Assembly: GCA_937139495.1 (NCBI GenBank)
Contig: CAKZQC010000025.1
Coordinates: forward strand, 124,001 to 188,000
DNA: 64,000 bases
Direction: 5' to 3'
DNA from: an uncultured Saprospiraceae bacterium
GTDB taxonomy: Bacteria; Bacteroidota; Bacteroidia; Chitinophagales; Saprospiraceae
Shown: piece by piece, positions 9,031 through 17,799 of the stretch
How positions within the stretch are numbered: position 1 is the stretch's first letter
Layout of the letters: each line of letters begins with the position of its first letter
Made by a program: the position numbers and the translations under genes
The notes under the pieces: model-generated
The model's database searches: none
The model's input: only the letters and a program-made list of their open reading frames with translations
Told to the model about the DNA's origin: nothing

Positions 9031-10101
9031 ATGCTAGCAAAATTAAGAGCTTTAAAAGATAAATTTCAATACCTCGAAGAACAACTTTCTGATCCAGAGA
9101 TTACCTCGGATATGAAAAAATTCATGCGAGTTAGTAAAGAATATAAAGGGCTAGAACCTATCGTAGCAGCCCACGACAAATACGATGAAATGCTTTCGCT
9201 CATCAAAGAATGCGAAGAAATCATCAACAATAGCGAAGATGCAGAATTCATCGAAATGGCAAAAGATGACTTGCAAGAATTGCAAGCCGAAAAAGAGCCG
9301 TTTGAAGCAGATATTCGCATGATGCTCATTCCTAAAGATCCAGAGGACGAAAAAGATGTCAACATCGAAATTCGCTCTGGAGCAGGAGGAGATGAAGCGG
9401 CTATTTTTGCAGGGGACTTGCTCCGTATGTACGAGCGATTTATCGACAAGCAAGGCTGGAAAACCGAATTCATTACGTCCAACGAAAGTGAGTCGGGTGG
9501 ATTCAGTAAGGTCGTCCTCCAAGTATCGGGCGACAATGTGTATGGTACGCTCAAGTATGAGTCTGGTACACACCGTGTACAGCGTGTACCCAAAACCGAA
9601 TCGCAGGGACGTGTACATACTTCTGCTGCTACAGTAGCCGTTATGCCTATCTTCGAGATGGAAGATGTCGAAATCAACAAAGCGGATCTTTCTTGGGATA
9701 CGTTTAGAGCATCAGGGGCAGGTGGGCAGCACGTCAATAAGACGGAATCAGCCGTCCGTGTTACACACAAACCTTCTGGCGTAGTCGTAGAGTGTCAAGA
9801 CGGACGTTCGCAGCTCAAAAATAGAGATATTGCCTTGCAGAAACTGTACGCCAAACTCTACGAATTGCAACAGCAAGAACACGAAGATAATATTTCTTCT
9901 TTGCGTAATGAATTGGGTATATCGGGCGATCGCTCTGCCAAAATTAGAACCTACAATTATCCACAAAATAGAGTCACGGATCACCGTATCAATTTGACTA
10001 AATACAACCTATCGGAAGTGATGGATGGTATGTTAGAAGAATTCATCGAAACGATACAGATGACCTACAATATGGAAAAATTGAAAATGACAGAGGATTA
10101 A
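9031..10101 (+). CDS. prfA: Peptide chain release factor 1
   Basis: Release factor that reads UAA and UAG and triggers peptide release on the ribosome. The 356-aa length is standard for RF1. The tripeptide anticodon motif is PKT at residues 187-189 (PxT is the RF1 form; RF2 has SPF), and the catalytic GGQ lies at 231-233 within ASGAGGQHVNKTESAVR. The N-terminal helical domain (about 1-100) and a GGDEAAIFA segment are intact. A strong promoter lies upstream and a bidirectional terminator downstream, so it is transcribed alone. Confidence 0.97.
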   Translation: MLAKLRALKDKFQYLEEQLSDPEITSDMKKFMRVSKEYKGLEPIVAAHDKYDEMLSLIKECEEIINNSEDAEFIEMAKDDLQELQAEKEPFEADIRMMLIPKDPEDEKDVNIEIRSGAGGDEAAIFAGDLLRMYERFIDKQGWKTEFITSNESESGGFSKVVLQVSGDNVYGTLKYESGTHRVQRVPKTESQGRVHTSAATVAVMPIFEMEDVEINKADLSWDTFRASGAGGQHVNKTESAVRVTHKPSGVVVECQDGRSQLKNRDIALQKLYAKLYELQQQEHEDNISSLRNELGISGDRSAKIRTYNYPQNRVTDHRINLTKYNLSEVMDGMLEEFIETIQMTYNMEKLKMTED

Positions 10102-10129
10102 AAATTGCCCTATAAGGGTACTAAAATAG

Positions 10130-10169
10130 AAGAAGGGATATAATGCGGCTAAGCGTTATATCCCTTCTT
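10130..10169. terminator. Bidirectional terminator between prfA and the gamma-glutamyltransferase gene
   Basis: Arms AAGAAGGGATATAA and TTATATCCCTTCTT (14 bp, perfect, with a further GC pair inside) end in T on the + side. It sits between two convergent genes ending at 10101 and 10176. Confidence 0.85.
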
Positions 10170-10175
10170 TGTTTT

Positions 10176-11633
10176 TTATAATTCCATAGCAAAACCTTCT
10201 CGCCGCTCATCGGCAGCTCCTATATAAGTAGCGCCTTGTTTTTGTATGGTATGCACGCCCCCAAAAAACATAGCAGGTGCTTTCCAATTGATAACATTTA
10301 AGTCGGGATAATCTTTGTGCTTGCCAACCAAGGCAGGTTCTAGATTTAGCTCGTTGTGTTCCTGATGCATACGAGCAGCATGTACTGCTTCCGTTATAGG
10401 CATATCAAAATCAATCAAATAGTGTAGTACTTGCGCAATAGCCGCAGGAATACGGCTACCACCACCTGTCCCAATCGCAATTTCGCATTCGCCCTTGGCA
10501 TTGGCGACTAGTGTTGGAGACATCATCGACGAAAGGCGTACGTCTTCTTCCCAAGTATGAAAACCATTGGGTAGGAGAGAGGCTTCGCCCAGCATATTGT
10601 TGAGCATAATGTTAGTGTCAGGAGCCATAAAACCACAACCTTCGCCATTCGACATGGTCGTATTAATCGCATTGCCCCATTTATCGACAATATTAAAATG
10701 AGAAGTGCTGCCCCATTTTTTGGCGAGCGTGTCTAGGTCTCTTTTTACACGATAAGTATCGTCAAGAAGTGCTTGCAAATTCTGCACATGAGCTGGACTA
10801 AATGCTTGATAAGGCTGTTGCTCAAAGCTACTGTCCAAACCACGCATCAACAAGCCCAATAACGTACCACCAATACTAGGCAGTGGATTGGTCAAAATCG
10901 TCTTGCCTCGATAAGGAATCGCTAGCGGTTGGCGAGCAATGACCTCATATTGTTTGAAATCTTGCAGACTTAGGAAGCCACCACGCTCTCGACAAGCTGC
11001 CACCGTTTTTTCAGCAAACTCTCCTTCATAAAATGCTCGTTTGCCTTCCTTGACTAGATGCTCCAAGTAGTCTGCCATAGCAGGCATTTTTAGCGTTTGC
11101 CCTACGGGTAATGGCTGACCATCGGGATAAAAAATCTTCCGACATTCTTCTTCTTTGGTCATAATCGGTTCGAGAACCGACACATCAAAAAACTGAAAAT
11201 CATTCATGACCACGCCATTTCTAGCCAAATCTAAGGCAGGTTGTACCAATTCACGCATGGGGATACTGCCCCAACGCTCGTGTATATAATACATTCCTGC
11301 TATCATTCCGGGGGTAGCAATCGCTCCCATGCCGATATGAAAGACTTCGGTCGTTTCGCCAAAATTAACGGTCATCGGCACAAATTCTATCTCCGAAATA
11401 GGACGCTTATGTAATGGCGTTTGACAGAAAAAATCCAACAAAACCGATTCGCCTGTTTGGGTCAATATATTGGCGAAAGCTCCACCACCTGCCGAACTCA
11501 TACAGGGCTCGGCAATAAATGAAGCAAAAAAAGCAGCAATCGCTGCATCATAAGCGTTGCCGCCAATGCCTAATATATCCGCTGCTGCTTGTGCGGTGGC
11601 GTGATGTCCTGCCGCTATTGTTCCTTTGTTCAT
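10176..11633 (-). CDS. ggt: Gamma-glutamyltransferase family protein
   Basis: Ntn-hydrolase of the gamma-glutamyltranspeptidase family, which cleaves gamma-glutamyl bonds such as in glutathione. The 485-aa protein contains an N-terminal GGNAYDAAIAAFF motif, SSAGGGAFANI, the self-cleavage and nucleophile region STSHFNIVD (Thr at about residue 310) and the C-terminal GTGGGSRIP. Two points are unusual: it is shorter than the usual 530-580 aa, and the N-terminus (MNKGTIAAGHHATAQAA) has no signal peptide, whereas most bacterial enzymes are periplasmic. It may therefore act in the cytoplasm on another gamma-glutamyl or acyl-amide substrate. A -7-like TAACTTTG lies at 11656-11663 on this strand. Confidence 0.88.
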   Translation of the reverse strand: MNKGTIAAGHHATAQAAADILGIGGNAYDAAIAAFFASFIAEPCMSSAGGGAFANILTQTGESVLLDFFCQTPLHKRPISEIEFVPMTVNFGETTEVFHIGMGAIATPGMIAGMYYIHERWGSIPMRELVQPALDLARNGVVMNDFQFFDVSVLEPIMTKEEECRKIFYPDGQPLPVGQTLKMPAMADYLEHLVKEGKRAFYEGEFAEKTVAACRERGGFLSLQDFKQYEVIARQPLAIPYRGKTILTNPLPSIGGTLLGLLMRGLDSSFEQQPYQAFSPAHVQNLQALLDDTYRVKRDLDTLAKKWGSTSHFNIVDKWGNAINTTMSNGEGCGFMAPDTNIMLNNMLGEASLLPNGFHTWEEDVRLSSMMSPTLVANAKGECEIAIGTGGGSRIPAAIAQVLHYLIDFDMPITEAVHAARMHQEHNELNLEPALVGKHKDYPDLNVINWKAPAMFFGGVHTIQKQGATYIGAADERREGFAMEL

Positions 11634-11693
11634 AATATTATACTAGTTGAGGTAGCAAAGTTACTTATTTCTGCACGAAACACCCATTATTTG

Positions 11694-11707
11694 TGTCCAC
11701 CTACTTA
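11694..11707 (+). repeat. 14-bp repeat TGTCCACCTACTTA, copy 1
   Basis: The same 14 bases occur inverted at 13631-13644, and 13 of them again at 13776-13788. This copy covers the stop codon of the large lipoprotein gene. Together, copies 1 and 2 bracket that gene as inverted repeats. Confidence 0.6.
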
Positions 11708-13585
11708 ATTGGAGAGACAACGTTCAACTCTATTCAGCATTTTTTGCATGAATTCCCTTTCGTCTTTGAGCTTATCCAATCGTTTTTGTTCTCTAAACAG
11801 TCTAGCTTGATACTTCAAATCTTTTTTGATATTATTCATGTAGCCGTGTGTGTCTAGGCGATTGATTTCCATATTTAGACGCATTCTATCCGAAGGCTTT
11901 AGCGTCATGTTGGCGACTATCTTGCCTCCTTTTTTGGTGTTGAGTTGGTGGGTAGACAAGGCTACTTCTTTACCTTGGTAGCCGATGGCAATAAACGAAA
12001 AATTAGTATGGAGCTTTATCACCATGCCTGCTCTAGCATTTTGTCGTGTCACGAACGTACCATTTTCCAAATCCATGCGGTGCATCGACTGAATATCTTC
12101 CGATACAAAATAGACATAAACACGCTCATAGTCTTTCTGATTTGGTACTTCTATCTGAAATTGAGTTTGCTCAATCCTTGTTACAGCAGTAGTCACTTTT
12201 GTTGGGGTACTTGGCGGAATAGGTTTATCTATATTTGACCAACCTAAGTTCGTTAATTCATAACCATAGGTTTCCATTCTATATTTTTCTCGCTCGAAGA
12301 GTAGTTTTTCGTACTCCTGAACCAATTTATTGGCAGCTTCATTTTGTCTATCTAGTTGTTTTTGGAGCTTTTGGTTTGCTTTCGCAATCGCCTTTTTGTT
12401 TTTGTCGAGCTGACGTGTGTAGTATTGGCTGAGAGCGGCAGCGTGTGGGCTGTTGTTCTCAATGGTTGTTAGTTTTTCTTTAGCAAAGTCTGCAAATGGA
12501 TTGGGAGTATTACTAGAGTCGGAGTCATAGCGTGCTAGTATTTTTGTAAATACTTTAGCGGCTAATTCGTCTGCTTCCCAAAGGTTTTTATCCAAGTTAT
12601 TGATATAAATTTCTAGTATTTCTTGACTACGTATTTCATGAATGACACGCAGGCGTGCCTCAAACTCTTTGGTCGCTAAAAAAGTATTGGCAAATTTATC
12701 GCCTTTGATCGTTTGTATAGTCGCAGGACGTATTCTAGGGCATGATTCGATATCGTCTGGCATTTGAGTTAGTACCGATTTGTATGGATTATTGTGGTAG
12801 GTTGGAGCTATTGGTAGAATAGCTCCAGTTTGTTTTGGCGAAGTATTATAACGAATACGATTGCCTTCATTTAGGTCTAAATTCAAATCCAAACCTTGAT
12901 AGCGTTTATATAATTCGCCATAACTTACCCCCTCAAAAGAATAATACAAGCTATCAATCAAGGCATCGTCTGCCTGATTATGACCCAAATAAGGCATGTT
13001 ACTTTCTACCACTTCCGCAAAGCCTTTTGGTCTGAAGTCAAGGTTTTTTAAGTCTATTTTCTGGAGGTACTTGGGCATCGGTTTAGGAGCTATCCAGTTG
13101 GTTTTGCCATCGGCATCACGCACACCTTTATAGACTTGCATACCTGCTTTTTTGTTAGCAGTCGGTACTTTGGTATGAATAGATTTTCCTTTCTGAATAC
13201 CCAACTGTTTGCCATCAGGTGTCGTCACATTGATATAAAACATACCACCTGTTTCTAGAGCTTCACCATTGCTGGTGGTCGTCAAGTTGGCAGCTATCAT
13301 ATCTTCTAGCGTTAGGGCATCGGTTAGTTCTACTTTTACATTTTTGATGGTATTGCCATCAGCATCTACAAAAGCATTGGCAGGAATAACCATAATAATT
13401 CCATCTTCACTCTCTATGACTTGGTCGATGCTATTGTCGATTTCAAAAAACTGACTAGCAGGCATGGAGTTTTTGAAAGGGTCACTTTCTTGAAATTTAA
13501 CAATGGTTTCTACGGTGGATTGCTGACAAGCAACCAAGCATAAGCTGAGTACGAAGGCGGTCAACAGGGCTGATAATTGGTTCAT
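11705..13585 (-). CDS. Large lipoprotein with ZU5-like N-terminal region
   Basis: A 626-aa predicted lipoprotein: signal peptide MNQLSALLTAFVLSLCLVAC with lipobox CLVAC. Residues about 40-170 match a domain common in Bacteroidota surface proteins (VIPANAFVDADGNTIKNVKV, LTTTSNGEALETGGMFYINV, then a GKSIHTKVPT segment), which is ZU5-like in pattern. A central region without a recognised domain is followed by a long charged coiled coil (about 395-450, rich in Q/K/E), a beta-rich part and a second basic coiled coil at the C-terminus ending NRVERCLSN. Function unknown. The gene stands alone and is bordered by inverted 14-bp repeats; its stop codon lies inside one of them. Confidence 0.8.
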   Translation of the reverse strand: MNQLSALLTAFVLSLCLVACQQSTVETIVKFQESDPFKNSMPASQFFEIDNSIDQVIESEDGIIMVIPANAFVDADGNTIKNVKVELTDALTLEDMIAANLTTTSNGEALETGGMFYINVTTPDGKQLGIQKGKSIHTKVPTANKKAGMQVYKGVRDADGKTNWIAPKPMPKYLQKIDLKNLDFRPKGFAEVVESNMPYLGHNQADDALIDSLYYSFEGVSYGELYKRYQGLDLNLDLNEGNRIRYNTSPKQTGAILPIAPTYHNNPYKSVLTQMPDDIESCPRIRPATIQTIKGDKFANTFLATKEFEARLRVIHEIRSQEILEIYINNLDKNLWEADELAAKVFTKILARYDSDSSNTPNPFADFAKEKLTTIENNSPHAAALSQYYTRQLDKNKKAIAKANQKLQKQLDRQNEAANKLVQEYEKLLFEREKYRMETYGYELTNLGWSNIDKPIPPSTPTKVTTAVTRIEQTQFQIEVPNQKDYERVYVYFVSEDIQSMHRMDLENGTFVTRQNARAGMVIKLHTNFSFIAIGYQGKEVALSTHQLNTKKGGKIVANMTLKPSDRMRLNMEINRLDTHGYMNNIKKDLKYQARLFREQKRLDKLKDEREFMQKMLNRVERCLSN

Positions 13586-13630
13586 AAGGTTTTTGTTTTT
13601 TAAGATGAAAATTAGTAACTACTAATAAGC

Positions 13631-13788
13631 TAAGTAGGTGGACATAAGTTTTCGATACGTTTATGCAATGGTAGGTAGCTCCTTTTTTGGTGCTGCCTTC
13701 CTAATAACCCCAATAGGTAGGCAGCACCCCCAAAAAGGAGCTACCTACCTCTAAATTGAAAACGTTATTCATTTTTGTCCACCTACTT
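13631..13788. repeat. Large imperfect palindrome with outer 13-bp repeat arms
   Basis: Outer arms AAGTAGGTGGACA (from 13632) and TGTCCACCTACTT (13776-13788) enclose a second, nearly perfect pair of about 32-34 bp (13670-13701 and 13716-13749; GGTAGGTAGCTCCTTTTT against AAAAAGGAGCTACCTACC) around a 14-base loop. The folded element would be a cruciform or RNA hairpin of about 158 bases. It lies upstream of the large lipoprotein gene and downstream of the hydrolase gene. No open reading frame is present. It could be a REP/MITE-like mobile repeat or an elaborate terminator. Confidence 0.75.
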
Positions 13789-13877
13789 TACCTCCATTAT
13801 ATGGATGACTCCCCAAAAGGTAACCTTTGAAGCGTATCTTTTTCTGAGAAAACTACTAGATAGATTCGTCCTGCGGA

Positions 13878-14678
13878 TTACTTCGACCAACAAAAATCCA
13901 AAAAGTCATTAAAAATAGCAGCGGTCTGCACGGGGGCTTCGAGTGTAGATAAATGCCCCACTTGGTCTAGTAAGTGAATACTTGCACAGTTCGCTAAATT
14001 GGTTTGGAGCAAGCTCCAATCATAAGGAATAGCCGCATCTTTTTTGCCAATTACAAATAAAACAGGTACTTGTAGCTGCTGCAAAGTGTGGTGGTGATCC
14101 TTGCGGTCAATCATTGCCTGCAAGGCAGAAACGACGGCATCAGAGCGATGGGTAGCCGTATGATGGATTAATTCTTCTAATACTTGTGGGTGGCGTTTGG
14201 CAAAAGCTGGAGCGACTAGATTACGTACAAATTGCCCTGCAAAGGGAGCAACGCCATGCTTTTCCACAAATTGAATGGTCTTTTTACGATTCTTGATTTT
14301 GCTAGGCGTGTCTGGATAAGGGTGACTGTGCAATAGTCCTAATCCCTGTAAATAATCGGGATATTGTGCTGCAAACTCTAGGGCTACATAACCGCCCATT
14401 GAATGCCCAATCAAGACACATTTTTGGATAGCTAGAGCTTCCAACACTGCCTTGACGCTGCTCGCCATCGTGGCAATACTGGAGGTCGCTAGAAGGTCAG
14501 AATCTCCAAAACCTGCTAAATCTATTGTCAAAATGCTATATTTTTTAGACAATAGGGGCATGAACTCTGCCCACATCGTGCTATCTTCGCAGAAGCCATG
14601 CAGCAGAACCACCGTGGTAGCTGCACGATTTATGTACTGATAAGCGACTCTGGACGACTGATAGGTGGTATAAGACAT
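13878..14678 (-). CDS. Alpha/beta-fold hydrolase
   Basis: A 266-aa cytoplasmic alpha/beta hydrolase of the BioH/esterase type. It shows the oxyanion motif VVLLHGFCEDSTMW, the nucleophile elbow IGHSMGGYV (catalytic Ser), an acidic residue in VIGKKDAAIPY, and the histidine in DQVGHLSTLEAP, so the catalytic triad is complete. No signal peptide. Substrate cannot be predicted; family members hydrolyse small esters or lactones. It is divergent from the amidohydrolase cluster starting at 14728, with only about 50 bases between the two starts, so the two share a compact divergent promoter region. Confidence 0.88.
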   Translation of the reverse strand: MSYTTYQSSRVAYQYINRAATTVVLLHGFCEDSTMWAEFMPLLSKKYSILTIDLAGFGDSDLLATSSIATMASSVKAVLEALAIQKCVLIGHSMGGYVALEFAAQYPDYLQGLGLLHSHPYPDTPSKIKNRKKTIQFVEKHGVAPFAGQFVRNLVAPAFAKRHPQVLEELIHHTATHRSDAVVSALQAMIDRKDHHHTLQQLQVPVLFVIGKKDAAIPYDWSLLQTNLANCASIHLLDQVGHLSTLEAPVQTAAIFNDFLDFCWSK

Positions 14679-14727
14679 ATTAACGGGAAGCTATTTGGGT
14701 TTAATAAGTTCTAAAAATAAAAAGAAG

Positions 14728-17700
14728 ATGCGACTACACCAATCTATACTTATTTTTTTGTGTTGCTGTTACACAACATTGTTGTTGGCACAGCCTACTT
14801 TTCCGAAAAATGGCGTCTATGACGAGCGAGACGACCACTATGCTTTGACGAATGCGACAATCTATGTCACGCCTACGCAGAAGCTAGAAAATGCTACTTT
14901 GATTATCAAAAAAGGAAAAGTAGTAGCCGTCGGCAAAAGTATTAAAATTCCGAAAGATGCCGTACAAATTGACCTGCAAGGTAAATATATTTATCCGTCG
15001 TTTATAGAATTGTCTAGCGATTATGGGATACAGAAAGAAAAAGCCTTTGCGAAAGTAGGGAGCCAATCTCAAAAAACATCGAATAAATCGGGTGCTTACA
15101 GCTGGAACGAAGCACTACGACCCGAAATCGCTGCTAACGAACTATTCAAAGTAGATGACAAAGCAGCTAAAGAATACCGCCAACAGGGTTTTGGTACGGT
15201 CTTGAGTCATCAGCACAACGGCATGGCTAGAGGCTCTTCTGCCTTGGTATTGTTGGGTAACGATACGGAACACGAAATGATTATTAAGCCTAGAGCTGCT
15301 GCTCATTATTCGTTCAGCAAAGGGACTTCTACTATGAGTTACCCTAGTTCCAGAATGGGCGGTATTGCTTTATTGCGCCAAGCGTATTATGATGGGCAAT
15401 GGTATGCTAAAGCACCCGCAGCAGACAAAGAATACAATATCTCATTGGAGCAATGGAACGAGCTGCAAGATGAAAATTTGCCTCAATTTTTTGAGACGAC
15501 TAATCGCTTAGATTTGTTGCGAGCCGATAAGATTGGCGATGAATTTGGGGTGCAATATATTTTTAGAGCGAGTGGCGATGAGTATCTACGTTTGGACGCC
15601 ATTAAGCAAACAAAAGGAGCTGTTTTGATTCCGTTCAATTTTCCGAAAGCGTATGATGTCAATGATATTTTTGATGCAGAAGAATTGAGCTTGGAGCAAA
15701 TGAAGCATTGGGAATTGGCACCAACCAACCCCGCCAAAGTAGCAGCGTCAAAGATACCCTTTGCGGTAACGCTCGATGGCATGAAAGACAAAAAAGAATT
15801 TTGGAAAATGGCACGCAAAGCCTATCAGTTTGGCTTGACAGAAGCGGATTTGTTGGCAGCTTTGACCACGACACCAGCCCAGCTGATAGGAGCAAGTGAC
15901 CAAATCGGCACGCTAGAAGCTGGCAAATTGGCAAACTTCATTATCACTTCTGCCAATCTGCTACAAGAAAAAACAGTCATTCATCAGAATTGGATCAAGG
16001 GCAAAGCCTATGTCATTAAAGACTGGCAAGAGCTGGATATACGAGGCAAATATGAGTTGCAAATAGCAGGACAAACTTACTCTCTAGGAGTAGAAGGTAC
16101 AGTTGATGCTCCTGAATTGTACTTGCGTAATGTAGCTCCCGATACTTCCAAAACGGATTCTGTACCCAAAGAAGACAAAGGCAAAAAGCTAAAATATACC
16201 CTACAAAACAACCGCATTAGTTTCACTGTTCCTTCCAAAGATACGAGCAAAAAGAAAGACAATATTTTCCGCCTTTCGGGCAATATTGAATTGCTGCGTT
16301 GGTCAGGTCAAGCGACTGACCCCGAAGGAAATTGGCTCACTTGGGCAGCCGTTCGTCAAGGCGATACCAAAACCGACACGCTCCCAATGCCCAAACTAGA
16401 TACAAGCGAAATGGGCGAGCTGGTCTTTCCTTTTTCGGGTTACGGGCATACTGCCGACAAACTGCCGCAGCAGGAAACAATATTGATACAAAATGTAACG
16501 GTCTGGACAGGCGAAAAGGACGGCATATTGACGGAAACAGATGTGCTGATACAAGCTGGGAAAATCAAAAAAATTGGCAAGCAATTGCCCACCAAAGGAA
16601 TAAAAACAGTAGATGGCACAGGCAAGCATTTGACCGCAGGTATCATTGATGAACATTCACATATTTGTATCAACTATGGTGTCAATGAAGGGACGCAAGC
16701 GAGTTCTGCGGAAGTGCGTATTGGCGATGTGCTCAATTCCGAAGATATTAATATGTATCGACAGTTGGCAGGGGGCGTTGTAGCGGCTCAATTGCTGCAT
16801 GGTTCTGCCAACCCGATAGGTGGGCAATCAGCGATTATTAAGTTTCGTTGGGGACAATTGCCAGAGGCACTCAAAATCAAAAATACAGCAGGTTTTATTA
16901 AGTTCGCTCTAGGCGAAAATGTCAAACAATCGAATTGGGGAGCGAATGCTACTTCTCGCTTTCCGCAAACTCGTATGGGCGTAGAGCAAGTCTATGAAGA
17001 CCACTTCACTAGAGCCAATGAATACAAAATAGCCTTGGGCAAAGGCGAGTTGGTTCGCAAGGATTTGGAGCTAGATGCATTGGTAGAAATACTAGAAAAA
17101 CAGCGTTTTATTTCTTGTCACTCTTATATACAGAGCGAAATAACGATGTTGATGCGCGTAGCCGAAAGGTATGATTTTACGCTCAATACCTTTACACATA
17201 TATTGGAAGGCTACAAAGTAGCGGACAAAATGAAAGCACACGGTGCAGGAGCTTCGACGTTCTCGGATTGGTGGGCGTACAAGTATGAGGTGCTCGACGC
17301 TATTCCGTACAATGCCAAAGTACTGCACGATATGGGAATCGTAGTGGCTATCAATTCTGATGATGCCGAAATGGGCAGAAGACTGAATCAAGAAGCTGCA
17401 AAAAGTGTCAAATATGGTGGTATGAGCGAAGAAGCTGCTTGGAATATGGTGACGATTAATCCTGCCAAATTGCTACATATCGACAATCGTACAGGGAGTA
17501 TCAAGGTGGGCAAAGATGCCGATGTTGTCCTCTGGACAGACAATCCTTTGTCGATTTATGCGAAAGCTCAAAAAACATTTGTTGATGGGATTTGCTTGTT
17601 TGACCTACAAGAAGACCAAGCCAAAAGGCTGACTATCCAAGCAGAAAGAAACCGCTTGATACAGAAAATGATACACGCCAAAGGAGATGGAGCAGAAACT

Positions 17701-17799
17701 CAGCCACCTATGCGCGAGCCGAAACACCATTATCATTGTGGTGATGTAGATTGCAATGAATTTATTGATTTTAATGTAGATCTAAATCAAGGCGAATGA
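14728..17799 (+). CDS. Double-domain amidohydrolase, exported
   Basis: A 1023-aa protein made of two amidohydrolase-like units. The ATG at 14728 gives a signal peptide (MRLHQSILIFLCCCYTTLLL then AQPTF). In the N-terminal unit (about 25-430) the expected HxH metal site is replaced (YIYPSFIELSSDYG), so it looks catalytically degenerate. The C-terminal unit (about 590-1000) keeps the site (IIDEHSHI, H643 and H645), a later INSDDAE aspartate and the closing KVGKDADVVLWTDNPL strand. It probably hydrolyses a cyclic amide or peptide-like compound in the periplasm. Its stop overlaps the start of the next gene by 4 bases, so translation is likely coupled. Confidence 0.85.
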   Translation: MRLHQSILIFLCCCYTTLLLAQPTFPKNGVYDERDDHYALTNATIYVTPTQKLENATLIIKKGKVVAVGKSIKIPKDAVQIDLQGKYIYPSFIELSSDYGIQKEKAFAKVGSQSQKTSNKSGAYSWNEALRPEIAANELFKVDDKAAKEYRQQGFGTVLSHQHNGMARGSSALVLLGNDTEHEMIIKPRAAAHYSFSKGTSTMSYPSSRMGGIALLRQAYYDGQWYAKAPAADKEYNISLEQWNELQDENLPQFFETTNRLDLLRADKIGDEFGVQYIFRASGDEYLRLDAIKQTKGAVLIPFNFPKAYDVNDIFDAEELSLEQMKHWELAPTNPAKVAASKIPFAVTLDGMKDKKEFWKMARKAYQFGLTEADLLAALTTTPAQLIGASDQIGTLEAGKLANFIITSANLLQEKTVIHQNWIKGKAYVIKDWQELDIRGKYELQIAGQTYSLGVEGTVDAPELYLRNVAPDTSKTDSVPKEDKGKKLKYTLQNNRISFTVPSKDTSKKKDNIFRLSGNIELLRWSGQATDPEGNWLTWAAVRQGDTKTDTLPMPKLDTSEMGELVFPFSGYGHTADKLPQQETILIQNVTVWTGEKDGILTETDVLIQAGKIKKIGKQLPTKGIKTVDGTGKHLTAGIIDEHSHICINYGVNEGTQASSAEVRIGDVLNSEDINMYRQLAGGVVAAQLLHGSANPIGGQSAIIKFRWGQLPEALKIKNTAGFIKFALGENVKQSNWGANATSRFPQTRMGVEQVYEDHFTRANEYKIALGKGELVRKDLELDALVEILEKQRFISCHSYIQSEITMLMRVAERYDFTLNTFTHILEGYKVADKMKAHGAGASTFSDWWAYKYEVLDAIPYNAKVLHDMGIVVAINSDDAEMGRRLNQEAAKSVKYGGMSEEAAWNMVTINPAKLLHIDNRTGSIKVGKDADVVLWTDNPLSIYAKAQKTFVDGICLFDLQEDQAKRLTIQAERNRLIQKMIHAKGDGAETQPPMREPKHHYHCGDVDCNEFIDFNVDLNQGE

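Noticed and set aside
11694..13644. Reading the inverted 14-bp repeats as ends of a true insertion sequence
   Set aside because: No transposase is inside, the repeats are short, no target duplication is visible, and a third copy lies outside the segment.
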